This document shows positions 25,309 to 33,360 of a stretch of 35,225 nt of DNA, piece by piece. The DNA comes from Chloroflexota bacterium. GTDB taxonomy: Bacteria > Chloroflexota > Anaerolineae > J036 > Brachytrichaceae. The notes below the pieces were generated by a model. It searched no databases. It was not told the DNA's origin and saw nothing but the letters and a program-made list of their open reading frames with translations. The DNA lies in assembly GCA_023488685.1 (NCBI GenBank), contig JAMDDR010000438.1, positions 1-35,225 of the forward strand, read 5' to 3'. A program made the translations under genes and the position numbers. Position 1 is the stretch's first letter. Each line of letters starts with the position of its first letter.

Positions 25309-27421
25309 CGCCGACCTCCTTCTTCTCGAAACCCTCACCCGAGGCAATGGCGGTCACGTAGAAAAGCGCCTCGGTCCCTGAGGGCGTGCCCTCCGGGGGT
25401 AACACCGTCGCCTGGATCTTCCGGCCGCATCGGCCAAGCGGCACCATCGTGACATCGGTCAGCTCAATGTACCACGTGGAGAGATCGGCCTTTGTGGAGG
25501 GATCCGCGGTCACCTCGAGGTCAAGCCGTGCTGTGGTCGGTAGCGGGTTCTCCAGGTTGAACATAAAGGTCGCGGGCGACGACGACGCCTTCACCTGGAC
25601 GTTCTTTTGTGCGAAGTTGGACATATTGGCGAAGTCACCATCGAGGCCATAGTCAATGGTTACAACTATGCATCCGTGTTCCTGCCCTGTGGGAAGTATC
25701 GGCGGCACCCAATCCAAGCCCACTTCGAGAGACTTACCTGCGGGAACCGTAGGGACAAGTACGGCTCCGATTTCGTGGAACTTGGGGATGCTGGCGCTGA
25801 ACGCATAGAAACCGAAGGTTACCCGCACGTTGAGCGCATTCTGGGTTCCCTGGTTGAGCACTTGAGCGAAGACCTTATCGGGTACACCACCAACAATGTT
25901 CTTCATATTGCGTTCACTGTGGGTCTGTATAGCATGGGAGTAATACCACGGTGAGCTTGGGTGCGGGGAGCCGTCAAACCCGACGAAAGTCAGGTCGGGC
26001 CCTTTCTTGAGGTTGTTCATCACCTCGAACGCGTCCACCAGGCCATAACCCCATGCGTTGTCCCACGACGGCTTATCCTTGGGGTATACGACGTTTGTGT
26101 CGGCTCCGGCGCGGTCTTCCGCAGTGCGGATCAACAGATCCCGCAGGCTGCCAGGGTTGATATCCGGCGCTTTCTGAAGAATCAACGCCGACAGGCCGCT
26201 GACACGGGCTGCAGCAGATGACGTGGCGCAGCATGAGGACGCCGCAACCTCGGGTTTCAGCTCGTCCAGGGGGTCGGCGTCTTTGTCATCGTCCCTTGGA
26301 CCGGATGTCGAGTTCGCAATGACGTCGTCTGCGCGCTCTGCCGTGTCTTTGGGATCTGCCGCCGCTACCGTGATGGCCCAAGAAGCAGCGCCAGGGTACG
26401 AGATTTTGGGATCGCCCTGATCCGGGCCATTCCCGGCCCCGGCGACTACGACGATCCCTGCGGCTGCGAGCCGGTTCACGAGCTGGCTGATTGCATCACG
26501 ACCATCAGATGGCTGCTTACCACCCATCGACTGGTTGACGACTCCGATTCGCCACGCATCCCGCTTGTCCAGCATCACATCCAGCGCATCGGAGAGCGCG
26601 GTGCTTTTCCAGCCGCTGGCGTCGCCCACCTTGACGTCCACCAAGCCGGCCGCCGGCGCAATACCAGATTCACCGTTGCCCAGCACGATAAGCGCCATCT
26701 CAGTGCCATGCCCGTATTGCAGTCCTGACATGGATGTATAGGGTGGATTCACGAACTGGCCCGGGCTTTGAGTAGCATCGTATCCCCACCTGTATCGGCC
26801 CTCCAACTCCGCCAGGCTGTCATTGACTCCTGTATCAAGGATCGCGATGTGGACCCCTGAGCCGTTCAAAGTGGTGTGCCAGCCATACGCGGCAGCTAGT
26901 GAGGCATTCGGATACGCGTTGCTGGCTTCAACTTTCATAGCCTGACGCTCCGTATCAAGCCACTGCCCGCCCGCAGCCAACTCGACCATAGCCACTCCTG
27001 GCTGGCTCGCCAGCTTAGGAGCTTTCCCCGCCTTGAGGCCCGTGACGATGGCGAAGCTGACGTACCGGTCGACGTAAACAAGGTACCCATACTGATTCAG
27101 GAAGCTCACGTCCTGTGTCTCATTGATGCAGCTATTGAAGTCGACGATCGCGGTCACTTCCTTATCTGGCGGCTCTGCGTCTATGGCATCGTCCACGAAG
27201 TTATCGTTCTGGTCCCGTACCCAGCCCCGCAGCTTGCCGTCCTGCTGCCACTCGGCCGGCGTCCAGACTGTCGCGGGGAGCGATATGGAAAGACGGGGCG
27301 GGGTAGGAGTCGGCTGTGGTGGGATAGCGGTCGGCGGTGCCGGCAGCTGTCTTACACAGCTCACAAGCAGCAACACGGAGGCCATTAGCGTTAGCACCAT
27401 AGGCCATCTGATGCGTTTCAT
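25280..27421 (-). CDS. subtilisin-like (S8) serine protease lipoprotein
   Basis: 713 residues. An N-terminal lipobox (LLLVSC, C22) and Pro-rich linker place it on the outer face of the membrane. The catalytic triad is visible: D196 in IAILDTGVND, H238 in QYGHGTEMA, and S401 in CCATSSAAARVSG, with the oxyanion Asn at N331 (GAGNGP). The serine motif departs from GTSMAAPHVAG: Ala replaces the Gly, and Pro-His are Ala-Arg, after an unusual CC. Residues ~470-713 form beta-sandwich modules (CARDB-like) with VTLV-type strands. ATG at 27419-27421 follows AAGGGGGTGACCC. Placed between the two CHAT genes; it may process the extracellular propeller or its ligand (inference). Confidence 0.9.
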   Translation of the reverse strand: MKRIRWPMVLTLMASVLLLVSCVRQLPAPPTAIPPQPTPTPPRLSISLPATVWTPAEWQQDGKLRGWVRDQNDNFVDDAIDAEPPDKEVTAIVDFNSCINETQDVSFLNQYGYLVYVDRYVSFAIVTGLKAGKAPKLASQPGVAMVELAAGGQWLDTERQAMKVEASNAYPNASLAAAYGWHTTLNGSGVHIAILDTGVNDSLAELEGRYRWGYDATQSPGQFVNPPYTSMSGLQYGHGTEMALIVLGNGESGIAPAAGLVDVKVGDASGWKSTALSDALDVMLDKRDAWRIGVVNQSMGGKQPSDGRDAISQLVNRLAAAGIVVVAGAGNGPDQGDPKISYPGAASWAITVAAADPKDTAERADDVIANSTSGPRDDDKDADPLDELKPEVAASSCCATSSAAARVSGLSALILQKAPDINPGSLRDLLIRTAEDRAGADTNVVYPKDKPSWDNAWGYGLVDAFEVMNNLKKGPDLTFVGFDGSPHPSSPWYYSHAIQTHSERNMKNIVGGVPDKVFAQVLNQGTQNALNVRVTFGFYAFSASIPKFHEIGAVLVPTVPAGKSLEVGLDWVPPILPTGQEHGCIVVTIDYGLDGDFANMSNFAQKNVQVKASSSPATFMFNLENPLPTTARLDLEVTADPSTKADLSTWYIELTDVTMVPLGRCGRKIQATVLPPEGTPSGTEALFYVTAIASGEGFEKKEVGGVALKVVVP

Positions 27422-27440
27422 GGGTCACCCCCTTGATACT

Positions 27441-28808
27441 CTATTCCTCTGACATGCGGTTCTCCAACTCTTGAATTGCGCGTTCCTCTGCATCGATCTG
27501 GTTCAGCAGGCGAAGCGGCACGTCGCCCTCGGCATAGATCGCCTTCTGCTGACGCAGAAGGAGCAGATTCCGCCGGTGCTGGGCCAGTTCCGATTCGAGA
27601 TAGGTGCGTTCTTCTGTTGAAATCTGCGCGGACAAATGGTGGCTGGTCTGCGCTTTGACCGGCATGACCAGGTCCTGTTGCGGTCGCAGATACAGCACCG
27701 GTACACCCCAGTCACGCCAGGCTCCTCTGTGTTCGATATCTTCACGCAGCGGATGCCATCGATTGAATACGGCCAGACGGCCGGCACAGACCGCCTCATC
27801 CAGGATCAGACCAACAGCCAACGCCTGGTAGAAGCCGCGGCTGAAGGCGACCGCGCTCTCATTCCAGATCGTGTCCTGCATCGCAATGGCGGCCGGAATA
27901 CCCCTTTCCATGAGCGCCGCTGCCACGCTACTCCAGACATTCTCACGATCACGCCGTCCAGTTTGACAGGCGCCCAAGACAACCAACTGAACACCACGCC
28001 CACCCAGGTTGACGGCAAACTGGTCGGCAGTCACCAAATCGGGATGATTCCCGTCTGAGACGAAGACAACCACACCTTTGCCAACCGACGAAAAAGGATG
28101 CTTGCCTAATCCGGTTCGCTCGAAATCCCCGTGACCAGCAAAGTGCACAATGTCGGTGTCAGACGCCAGCGCATTGGTGAGACGGTCGATGGTCGCCTGC
28201 TCCAGATAATCTATGTTCAATCCTGGAATGTTGTCACGAATTGCTTCGAAGATGGCCCGTTCACGTGCCAGATCAAGTGGGGCATATTGATCGCTTTCCG
28301 GGCTGGCCATGACCACAAGGAGCCGCCGTAGCTGAGGTGTGCGATCGAGGGGCGCCGGCGCTGGCAGCGGTTGGTGACGCACAATGGAGATGCGCGGGTC
28401 GAGCGCCAAAAACCCCACGGCGTCTTTCTCGCCCCTCCCGCGCTGCAGATACAGATATTCCCATGGAATTGAAAACAAAGAGGGTGTCAACTGAAGGCGG
28501 AGTCGCAACCCCTGGCCGGTTTCCAACCGGTCAAGGCTGCGAATCAAGAGGTCGCGAACCGGAGCGGGGAACAGAATCTGCGCCAACACCTCGCCGAGCT
28601 CAATAATCTCTGGGACGCCCAAACGGCGATCTTCCAGTTGCTGAAGGAGGCGGGGCAGACTGGCAGGCACCGTCCCGATCGCTGATTCACTGCTTTCGCC
28701 AACGCCTGGCGTTAGCGGGACGCGCACCGCAACCTGTTGGCCCCCACGCTCGGCGTTATCTGTGCAGTCAGCTAAGAGTAGAAAATCTTGATAACACTTG
28801 ATCGCCAC
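27441..28808 (-). CDS. cytosolic CHAT-domain caspase-like protease with C-terminal adaptor-like module
   Basis: 455 residues, no signal peptide or membrane helix. Residues ~60-165 match the pre-CHAT region of the giant sensor (LRLRLQLTPSLFSIPWEYLY). The CHAT domain carries H226 in HFAGHGDF and C281 in VVLGACQTG, and ends with the family WRDWGVPVLYLRP. Residues 408-451 (LAQHRRNLLLLRQQKAIYAE to IQELENR) are the same module that ends the membrane protein at 17647. CHAT proteases elsewhere are activated by sensors and cleave effectors such as gasdermins or CRISPR-associated proteins. GTG at 28806-28808 follows GGAGGCGATAC. It may be the executioner acting with the sensor-linked CHAT. Confidence 0.9.
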   Translation of the reverse strand: MAIKCYQDFLLLADCTDNAERGGQQVAVRVPLTPGVGESSESAIGTVPASLPRLLQQLEDRRLGVPEIIELGEVLAQILFPAPVRDLLIRSLDRLETGQGLRLRLQLTPSLFSIPWEYLYLQRGRGEKDAVGFLALDPRISIVRHQPLPAPAPLDRTPQLRRLLVVMASPESDQYAPLDLARERAIFEAIRDNIPGLNIDYLEQATIDRLTNALASDTDIVHFAGHGDFERTGLGKHPFSSVGKGVVVFVSDGNHPDLVTADQFAVNLGGRGVQLVVLGACQTGRRDRENVWSSVAAALMERGIPAAIAMQDTIWNESAVAFSRGFYQALAVGLILDEAVCAGRLAVFNRWHPLREDIEHRGAWRDWGVPVLYLRPQQDLVMPVKAQTSHHLSAQISTEERTYLESELAQHRRNLLLLRQQKAIYAEGDVPLRLLNQIDAEERAIQELENRMSEE

Positions 28809-28891
28809 GTATCGCCTCCGTTCGCCAACTCAGGTTGTGCCAGCCAGCGTCGCAGCGTGGTCCGAAATGCCCGCTCGCGCCCGGATTCTAG

Positions 28892-30145
28892 CTACGTTTC
28901 AAGATATGCCTTGATCATGCTTGACCAGCGATGTCGCCTGGCATAGTCCAGGTCATAGTAGTAGCGCGAGATGTTTGGCACCGATGGCAGATAGATCGTG
29001 ATTCCGCCGCAGTGCGTCACCTTGGCGCCTTGATGTGCCTCAGCGATGACGAACTTGTTTGCGCCGCTTTTCAGAGCAGTGCGAACCTCGTTCGTCGCCT
29101 TCAGCACGGCACCCTTCGTCAGTTCGTCCTCAATCCTCTGTTCAGTCAGCTTCTCCAACTCCATGCAGAAGTGAGCCAGATCCCACAGCGTGAAGTGCCA
29201 GAAACATGCTGAGCTCCGCTGCGCCTTCCAGATCACGGTTTGCATTTCCTCCATTCTCTTGCTCAGAGCGCCCGCCAGCGTGTCGATTGGTTTCGCCAAA
29301 TCCATCACCTTGGCCACGTCTAGCGCAGCTTGGGTGACGGCGCCATCGTAGCCTTGATAGGATTTGATATACAGATCGACGATGCGAGCGGCCAATTCTG
29401 CCGTCGCCATATTTGGGTTGGCTACCAACTCCCCGATCACGTCGCTGTAAGGCCAGCCCTCAGCCGGCTCGTTTTCTTCTGACGCTACGATGTACCTTAC
29501 GTAGGGCTGTGCTTGATAGGCAACCTCCAGATTGCTCATCAGACAGGCATCCATGCCCAGAAGATCCAGGGGCTGGCCAAGGATTTGCGTCGTACGCGCC
29601 AAGACGTTGCCGAGTTCGAGGGTGTCGAGTGAGTGGCCCGTGGCATCATCCGAGCAGATCGCACGCTCACTGCTGGACGCTATGCTAAAGATCTTCTCTA
29701 GCGTTGTGCGGAAAAAGACGCGCCCCAGCTGGCTGGCCGAGCGCTCAGTCGCCTCGCGCTCGTTATAGTCAGCCGCCCTGACCGCGCGGGCAATCTTGTC
29801 CATCTCTAGCGGTTCCCACCCACAGCCGTGATTCCACAAAACCAGCACATATCGCTCGGCGGGATATCGTCCGGCCGCCCAACTGACAAAATCGAGCAGC
29901 ACCTCCGGGGCACCGGAATCGGTCTCACCCAACGATTGAACACAATCATCGCCTCCCCCACGTTGTATGTGATAGCGGCGCGTGCCCCGATCGCCCGCGT
30001 TATCAAATTCGACGACGATATTCACGTCGGCCGTGGAACCAACCTGGCGCAATTCGTCCACATCTTCATCCCCTGCAGCCGATAGATTATTGTCGCCGGC
30101 CATATAGACCATAAATGTCCATTGCGCTCTTGATTCCACATCCAC
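28892..30145 (-). CDS. clostripain-family (C11) cysteine peptidase
   Basis: 417 residues, apparently cytoplasmic. It has the N-terminal TFMVYMAGDNNLS hallmark, the catalytic His in LVLWNHGCGWE (H106) and the catalytic Cys in LLGMDACLM (C201), then EENEPAEGWPYSDV. C11 enzymes are caspase-fold, Arg-specific proteases that often mature by self-cleavage. Two in-frame GTG starts lie two codons apart (30143-30145 and 30137-30139) next to a G-rich tract; the upstream one is given. It is the first protease of the operon, 83 bp before the CHAT gene, so two caspase-fold families and a subtilisin are co-encoded. Confidence 0.9.
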   Translation of the reverse strand: MDVESRAQWTFMVYMAGDNNLSAAGDEDVDELRQVGSTADVNIVVEFDNAGDRGTRRYHIQRGGGDDCVQSLGETDSGAPEVLLDFVSWAAGRYPAERYVLVLWNHGCGWEPLEMDKIARAVRAADYNEREATERSASQLGRVFFRTTLEKIFSIASSSERAICSDDATGHSLDTLELGNVLARTTQILGQPLDLLGMDACLMSNLEVAYQAQPYVRYIVASEENEPAEGWPYSDVIGELVANPNMATAELAARIVDLYIKSYQGYDGAVTQAALDVAKVMDLAKPIDTLAGALSKRMEEMQTVIWKAQRSSACFWHFTLWDLAHFCMELEKLTEQRIEDELTKGAVLKATNEVRTALKSGANKFVIAEAHQGAKVTHCGGITIYLPSVPNISRYYYDLDYARRHRWSSMIKAYLET

Positions 30146-30186
30146 CCCCAGTAATGGCTACCACGCTAATCCTAGCTGCGCAATTC

Positions 30187-30426
30187 TCAGAATGGCTTCC
30201 GGAAAGTATCACTTCTCCGTGCTGTATGTGGCTCTTTGTGTGCATTGACATCCGAACTCCGGCCGACCTGTTCTGTTAAGAACTGGAACAGCAAGTCCAG
30301 GTTGCCAAAGCCATATCGCTCACCTGTACGCGCATCCTCCAGCGACGCACGCCAGACTGGCGACTCTCCATCCACCTGCCACAGCCGCAGCATGTAGGCG
30401 AGATATCGATCCTGGATGTTCTCCAT
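30187..30426 (-). CDS. small conserved-looking protein (79 aa)
   Basis: The sequence MENIQDRYLAYMLRLWQVDG, SPVWRASLEDARTGERYGF and NLDLLFQFL has the pattern of small proteins found beside signalling and protease genes in Chloroflexota; no function is known to me. The ATG at 30424-30426 is preceded by AGGCGGTCAATT. It is the first gene of the protease operon, 41 bp upstream of the clostripain-like gene. The C-terminal ~20 residues are polar and look disordered. It could be a regulator or inhibitor of the proteases, but nothing in the sequence proves this. Confidence 0.6.
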   Translation of the reverse strand: MENIQDRYLAYMLRLWQVDGESPVWRASLEDARTGERYGFGNLDLLFQFLTEQVGRSSDVNAHKEPHTARRSDTFRKPF

Positions 30427-31068
30427 AATTGACCGCCTGAGCGCACTGGATGGCGCGCCACTTATCCGCCTCGACGATATCAGCCGACCGTGTGCGCAAC
30501 GTGGAGAGAACGTGAAGGGGATGATCAGGTGACTTGCACAGCTATAGTGGCTGCAATCCAGCCTCGCCAGAGCTGTCGCAGTTGCTTATGTCTCCGCGCA
30601 CATCCGCACGCACATACTTCGCGACTCGCTCAAGCATGCTACCCTCATACCCTCAGCGGTCTCGGGCAATATGCCAATGTCGCAGATGCCCAATGACTTC
30701 AGCTCACAGTGGCCAGCGGTGATGTTGGAGACCTGGTGTCGCGGCGTCGCGGGTGACAGCTCTCCTATCGCTTTTTGTATTACTTCAGCCATTGGCCTGG
30801 CACCAAACGAATCGTATAATAAAAGATGCATATTAGCTGCGATCACTGGTGTCTGATAGGAGCCTGCGCGGAATCCTTGGGCAGTGTCGACCGCACTGCC
30901 TGTGTGAACGATTGAGACTTCGTGGTGGGTCGGTGAGAAATCGGGATCACGGCAGTGAACTGACGAACCACAATGGCCACGCACACTTGTTCGGCCGCAA
31001 CGAGCTTCACCGCAGCCACGCGTGTTGACATATCGATGGGGCTTCGGCCTATCGACGCGGAGGACGCG
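30427..31068. other. divergent intergenic region between protease operon and BTAD regulator
   Basis: 642 bp between two divergent transcription units. A plus-strand promoter is predicted at 30792-30820. No clear promoter for the protease operon was found. A minus-strand frame from an ATG at 30829-30831 to 30586 (MHLLLYDSFGARPMAEVIQK) reads somewhat like protein but has no ribosome site and overlaps the promoter, so it is not called. Confidence 0.5.
30792..30820 (+). promoter_or_regulatory. predicted promoter of the BTAD regulator
   Basis: TTGGCC (30792-30797), 17-bp spacer, then a perfect TATAAT (30815-30820). Transcription from here would give a leader of about 240 nt before the ATG at 31069. 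Confidence 0.5.
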
Positions 31069-31965
31069 ATGGCATATCTGTCGCTACTTATGCTCGGACC
31101 ATTCCAGGCTGCTTTGGATGGGCATCCTGTCGCCGGCTTCGAGTCATGCAAGGCGCGCGCCCTGTTGGCCTATCTCGCCACGGAGTCGGACCATCCACAC
31201 ATCCGCAGTCACCTGGCCAGCCTGCTGTGGCCCAGCCTGTCTGAACCAGCCGCTCTCGGCAACCTGAGACATGCGCTTGCCAACCTGCGGCGCGTTCTGG
31301 GTGACCGAGATGTTGCTTCGCCATTCGTAGCGTTAGAAGATAACTGCCTTCAGTTCAACCTCGCCAGCGATCACCATACTGATGTTGCCGCGTTCACCCG
31401 GTTGGTGGAGGAGAATAGTCATGTCCCATCCAGCATCGAGCAGCTGGAATGCGCCATCGGCCTGTACCGGGGCGACTTCCTCGAAGGGCTCGACCTGGAC
31501 GGGTGCGCCGAGTTTCAGGAATGGGTCTTGCTTCGGCGCGAAGGCTGCAGCTGGCTCCTGATGACGGCGCTCCATCATCTGTGCGACCACTACGTACGCG
31601 CCTGTCGCTACGATGAGGCCGTGTGCTGTGCCAGACAGACAGTACGAAGAGAGCCCTGGGACGAAGTAGCCCACCAGCAACTCATGCGAGCCCTGGCTCT
31701 GGCCGGCCATCGGGGTGACGCGCTGCGTCAGTATGCCGAATGCCGGCACCATCTCATGTCGGAACTCCAGGTCGAACCGAGCCATTCAACCACAGTGCTG
31801 TATGAACGTATCCGGGATGGGATCTTCCCTGACACGAAGCCTGACGAACCAGCAAGGCAAGTCCAGATGGGCCACACGAGGCGCCAAGTCAGAACAGTAA
31901 ACCCCAGTCGAAGACGAGTGGAGATGGCTTCCATGCAGTCAGTTGAGTTCACCTTGGACTTGTGA
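31069..31965 (+). CDS. SARP/BTAD-type transcriptional regulator, short form
   Basis: 298 residues from the ATG at 31069, which is preceded by GGAGGACGCG; an upstream ATG at 30973 has no comparable site. The N-terminal ~95 residues are an OmpR-like winged-helix domain of the AfsR/SARP type (LSLLMLGPFQAALDGHPV, ARALLAYLATES, RSHLASLLWPSLSEPAALGNLRHALANLRR). Residues ~100-245 are the bacterial transcriptional activation domain with TPR-like helices (RGDFLEGLDLDGCAEFQEWVLLRRE, EVAHQQLMRALALAGHRGDALRQY). The AAA/NB-ARC ATPase that often follows in larger relatives is absent. It is divergent to the protease operon and is a natural candidate activator of it. Confidence 0.85.
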   Translation: MAYLSLLMLGPFQAALDGHPVAGFESCKARALLAYLATESDHPHIRSHLASLLWPSLSEPAALGNLRHALANLRRVLGDRDVASPFVALEDNCLQFNLASDHHTDVAAFTRLVEENSHVPSSIEQLECAIGLYRGDFLEGLDLDGCAEFQEWVLLRREGCSWLLMTALHHLCDHYVRACRYDEAVCCARQTVRREPWDEVAHQQLMRALALAGHRGDALRQYAECRHHLMSELQVEPSHSTTVLYERIRDGIFPDTKPDEPARQVQMGHTRRQVRTVNPSRRRVEMASMQSVEFTLDL

Positions 31966-32531
31966 TAGCCGCACGCTCGAAGAAACGACTCGCTGGCAGC
32001 AGCGCGCAAACCGCACTCTTTACACCGCATAGCACAGGCTGAGCTATTCCTTGATATATCGAACTGGTCATCTTCAGAGGCAGTTCTGACTCAAGCGCCA
32101 AACATGGTTTGATGGTCCAGTCACTCATCGATAGAGTGGTTGACTGCCGACTCCATTGAGCGCGGTGGTCGGTATCTGACCAGCAGACGTGGATTCGTCG
32201 GCAATTGTGATCGTGGGCTCACCAAGCACTGAGTAGACAATCTGTGGTTCACGAACCTGCGCGGATGTTGGCTCTCTCCAATCGAAGTCGGATTGCGAGC
32301 ATGAGGCTGAGAAATTGGGCAATACCCCTATGGCCACCGCACACAAGCGCGGTCGCGGCCGATACCAACCTTCATGTCTCGCGATGACGCGACGCCCGTC
32401 GCTTCCGCGGCCAGCACAAGAAAGGGGCAGAAGGGACGAAGGGCTATCCCCTACTTATGGATCTCGGCAACCGTTTCTCACGAAAATCTCACCACCCGCA
32501 GCTTGCCAGCGGTTGCCTGTGATTCCGGTAT
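31966..32531. other. intergenic region without a confident gene
   Basis: 566 bp. A minus-strand frame at 32125-32346 (VYSVLGEPTITIADESTSAG) looks weakly protein-like but has no ribosome site or family. No terminator, tRNA or repeat was recognised before the composite repeat begins at 32532. Confidence 0.4.
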
Positions 32532-32611
32532 CTGCCGGACATGTGCCCGGCAGTGATCGAGATCGGCGATCTGTGTTGTGCTGGCACGCGAGGCATGGGC
32601 ACCCATCACTA

Positions 32612-32734
32612 CTAACTGCCGGCGGTATTATCCCTCCCGACGATGGTGATCTCCTCATTCACTTGCACCCACTCGTCGTCCAAGAGCTGGAGGGTGAGGA
32701 TGCAGGATAGGGTGCTGGCACACTGTACATGACA
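32612..32734 (-). pseudogene. C-terminal tail of an unknown protein (second copy)
   Basis: Reads CHVQCASTLSC, ILTLQLLDDEWVQVNEE and ITIVGRDNTAGS, then TAG. It is homologous to 16608-16735, with mainly synonymous differences in the core. The 5' part of the gene is absent. Family not recognised. Confidence 0.5.
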
Positions 32735-33189
32735 TGACCATGGCGGCAGATAATAACCAGTGTGTCTTTTTCTGGTGGACGGCCTCGACCGTGCGGCACC
32801 TCGGCATCGGCGGCAAGACCAGCAACAAGACGATTGAACCTGCCGGCGGCCTGCCGCCCTACGACCCCGAGCAGCGCTTCGCGGCCTACCAGGCGCACAT
32901 GCGCACTTACAACCGGCTCAAGCCGTTCTTCGTGCGCGGGCAGTTCCACGGCATCGCGGAGCACATCCACCTGCACACGCTGCGTGACGTTCCGGGCGGC
33001 GTGCTCAACGTGTTCAACCTGACGGACGGCGAACAGGCCTTCGAGTTCGAGGTGCCCACACGTCTGCTGGGAGCGACCGGGGCATTGTTGGTCAAGGGCG
33101 CCAATGCGGCGTGGGGTGGAGACGTTGTCCGGCTGAATGTGACTCTGCCGGGCATGTGCCCGGCCGTCATCGAGCTCGGCAAGCTGTAA
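32734..33189 (+). pseudogene. second detached C-terminal fragment of alpha-galactosidase-like hydrolase
   Basis: An open 151-codon frame, MTMAADNNQCVFFWWT to TLPGMCPAVIELGKL, matching residues ~528-677 of the hydrolase at 13718. Relative to the other copies most codon changes in the first half are silent (GAC/GAT, TGC/TGT, CCA/CCG), while the second half has many replacements. Like copy A it lacks the catalytic barrel and a clear ribosome site. It ends 171 bp before the convergent glycosidase gene. Confidence 0.7.
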
Positions 33190-33198
33190 GGACGTTGA

Positions 33199-33290
33199 GG
33201 CCGCCGTAGCGCTGCTTGCTCTGTGCATGGATGGCGCGGAGCTCCACCTCCAGCGCGTCGCGCTCCAGCCGGCGTTGCTGGTTCTCTTTC
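33199..33290 (-). pseudogene. possible coiled-coil protein remnant
   Basis: The minus strand reads LEKENQQRRLERDALEVELR and AIHAQSKQRYGGLNV without a start, then runs into antisense of the hydrolase fragment. The heptad-like, Glu/Arg/Leu-rich pattern suggests a coiled-coil piece of a lost gene. The evidence is weak. Confidence 0.25.
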
Positions 33291-33324
33291 TCCAGACTTC
33301 AGACGAATGCTTGATCCTACTCCG

Positions 33325-33349
33325 TACCCCGCGAATACCCCGCGGGGTA
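33325..33349. terminator. GC-rich hairpin between convergent units
   Basis: TACCCCGC (33325-33332) pairs with GCGGGGTA (33342-33349) around a 9-nt loop; a second overlapping palindrome TACCCCGCGGGGTA occupies 33336-33349. It lies 11 bp downstream of the minus-strand glycosidase stop. No T-tract follows, so termination is only possible, not shown. Confidence 0.3.
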
Positions 33350-33360
33350 GGGCATCCTTC

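Larger units (their letters stand above)
32532..33189 (+). repeat. composite repeat, copy B (hydrolase C-terminus cassette)
   Basis: Same three-part layout and orientation as 16552-17188. Part one is a hydrolase end scrap (LPDMCPAVIEIGDL, 32532-32573). Part two is the minus-strand tail EWVQVNEEITIVGR, with stop at 32612-32614. Part three is a ~150-residue hydrolase C-terminus from 32734. The junction between tail and hydrolase fragment (CATGACATGAC-ATGGCGGC) is the same in both copies. Confidence 0.75.

Noticed and set aside
30586..30831. minus-strand frame MHLLLYDSFGARPMAEVIQK in the divergent spacer
   Set aside because: Somewhat protein-like but without ribosome site or known family, and it overlaps the predicted promoter of the BTAD gene. 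Homologue search would decide.
32125..32346. 73-codon minus-strand frame containing VYSVLGEPTITIADE
   Set aside because: Weak protein-like texture only; no ribosome site, signal peptide or partner gene.
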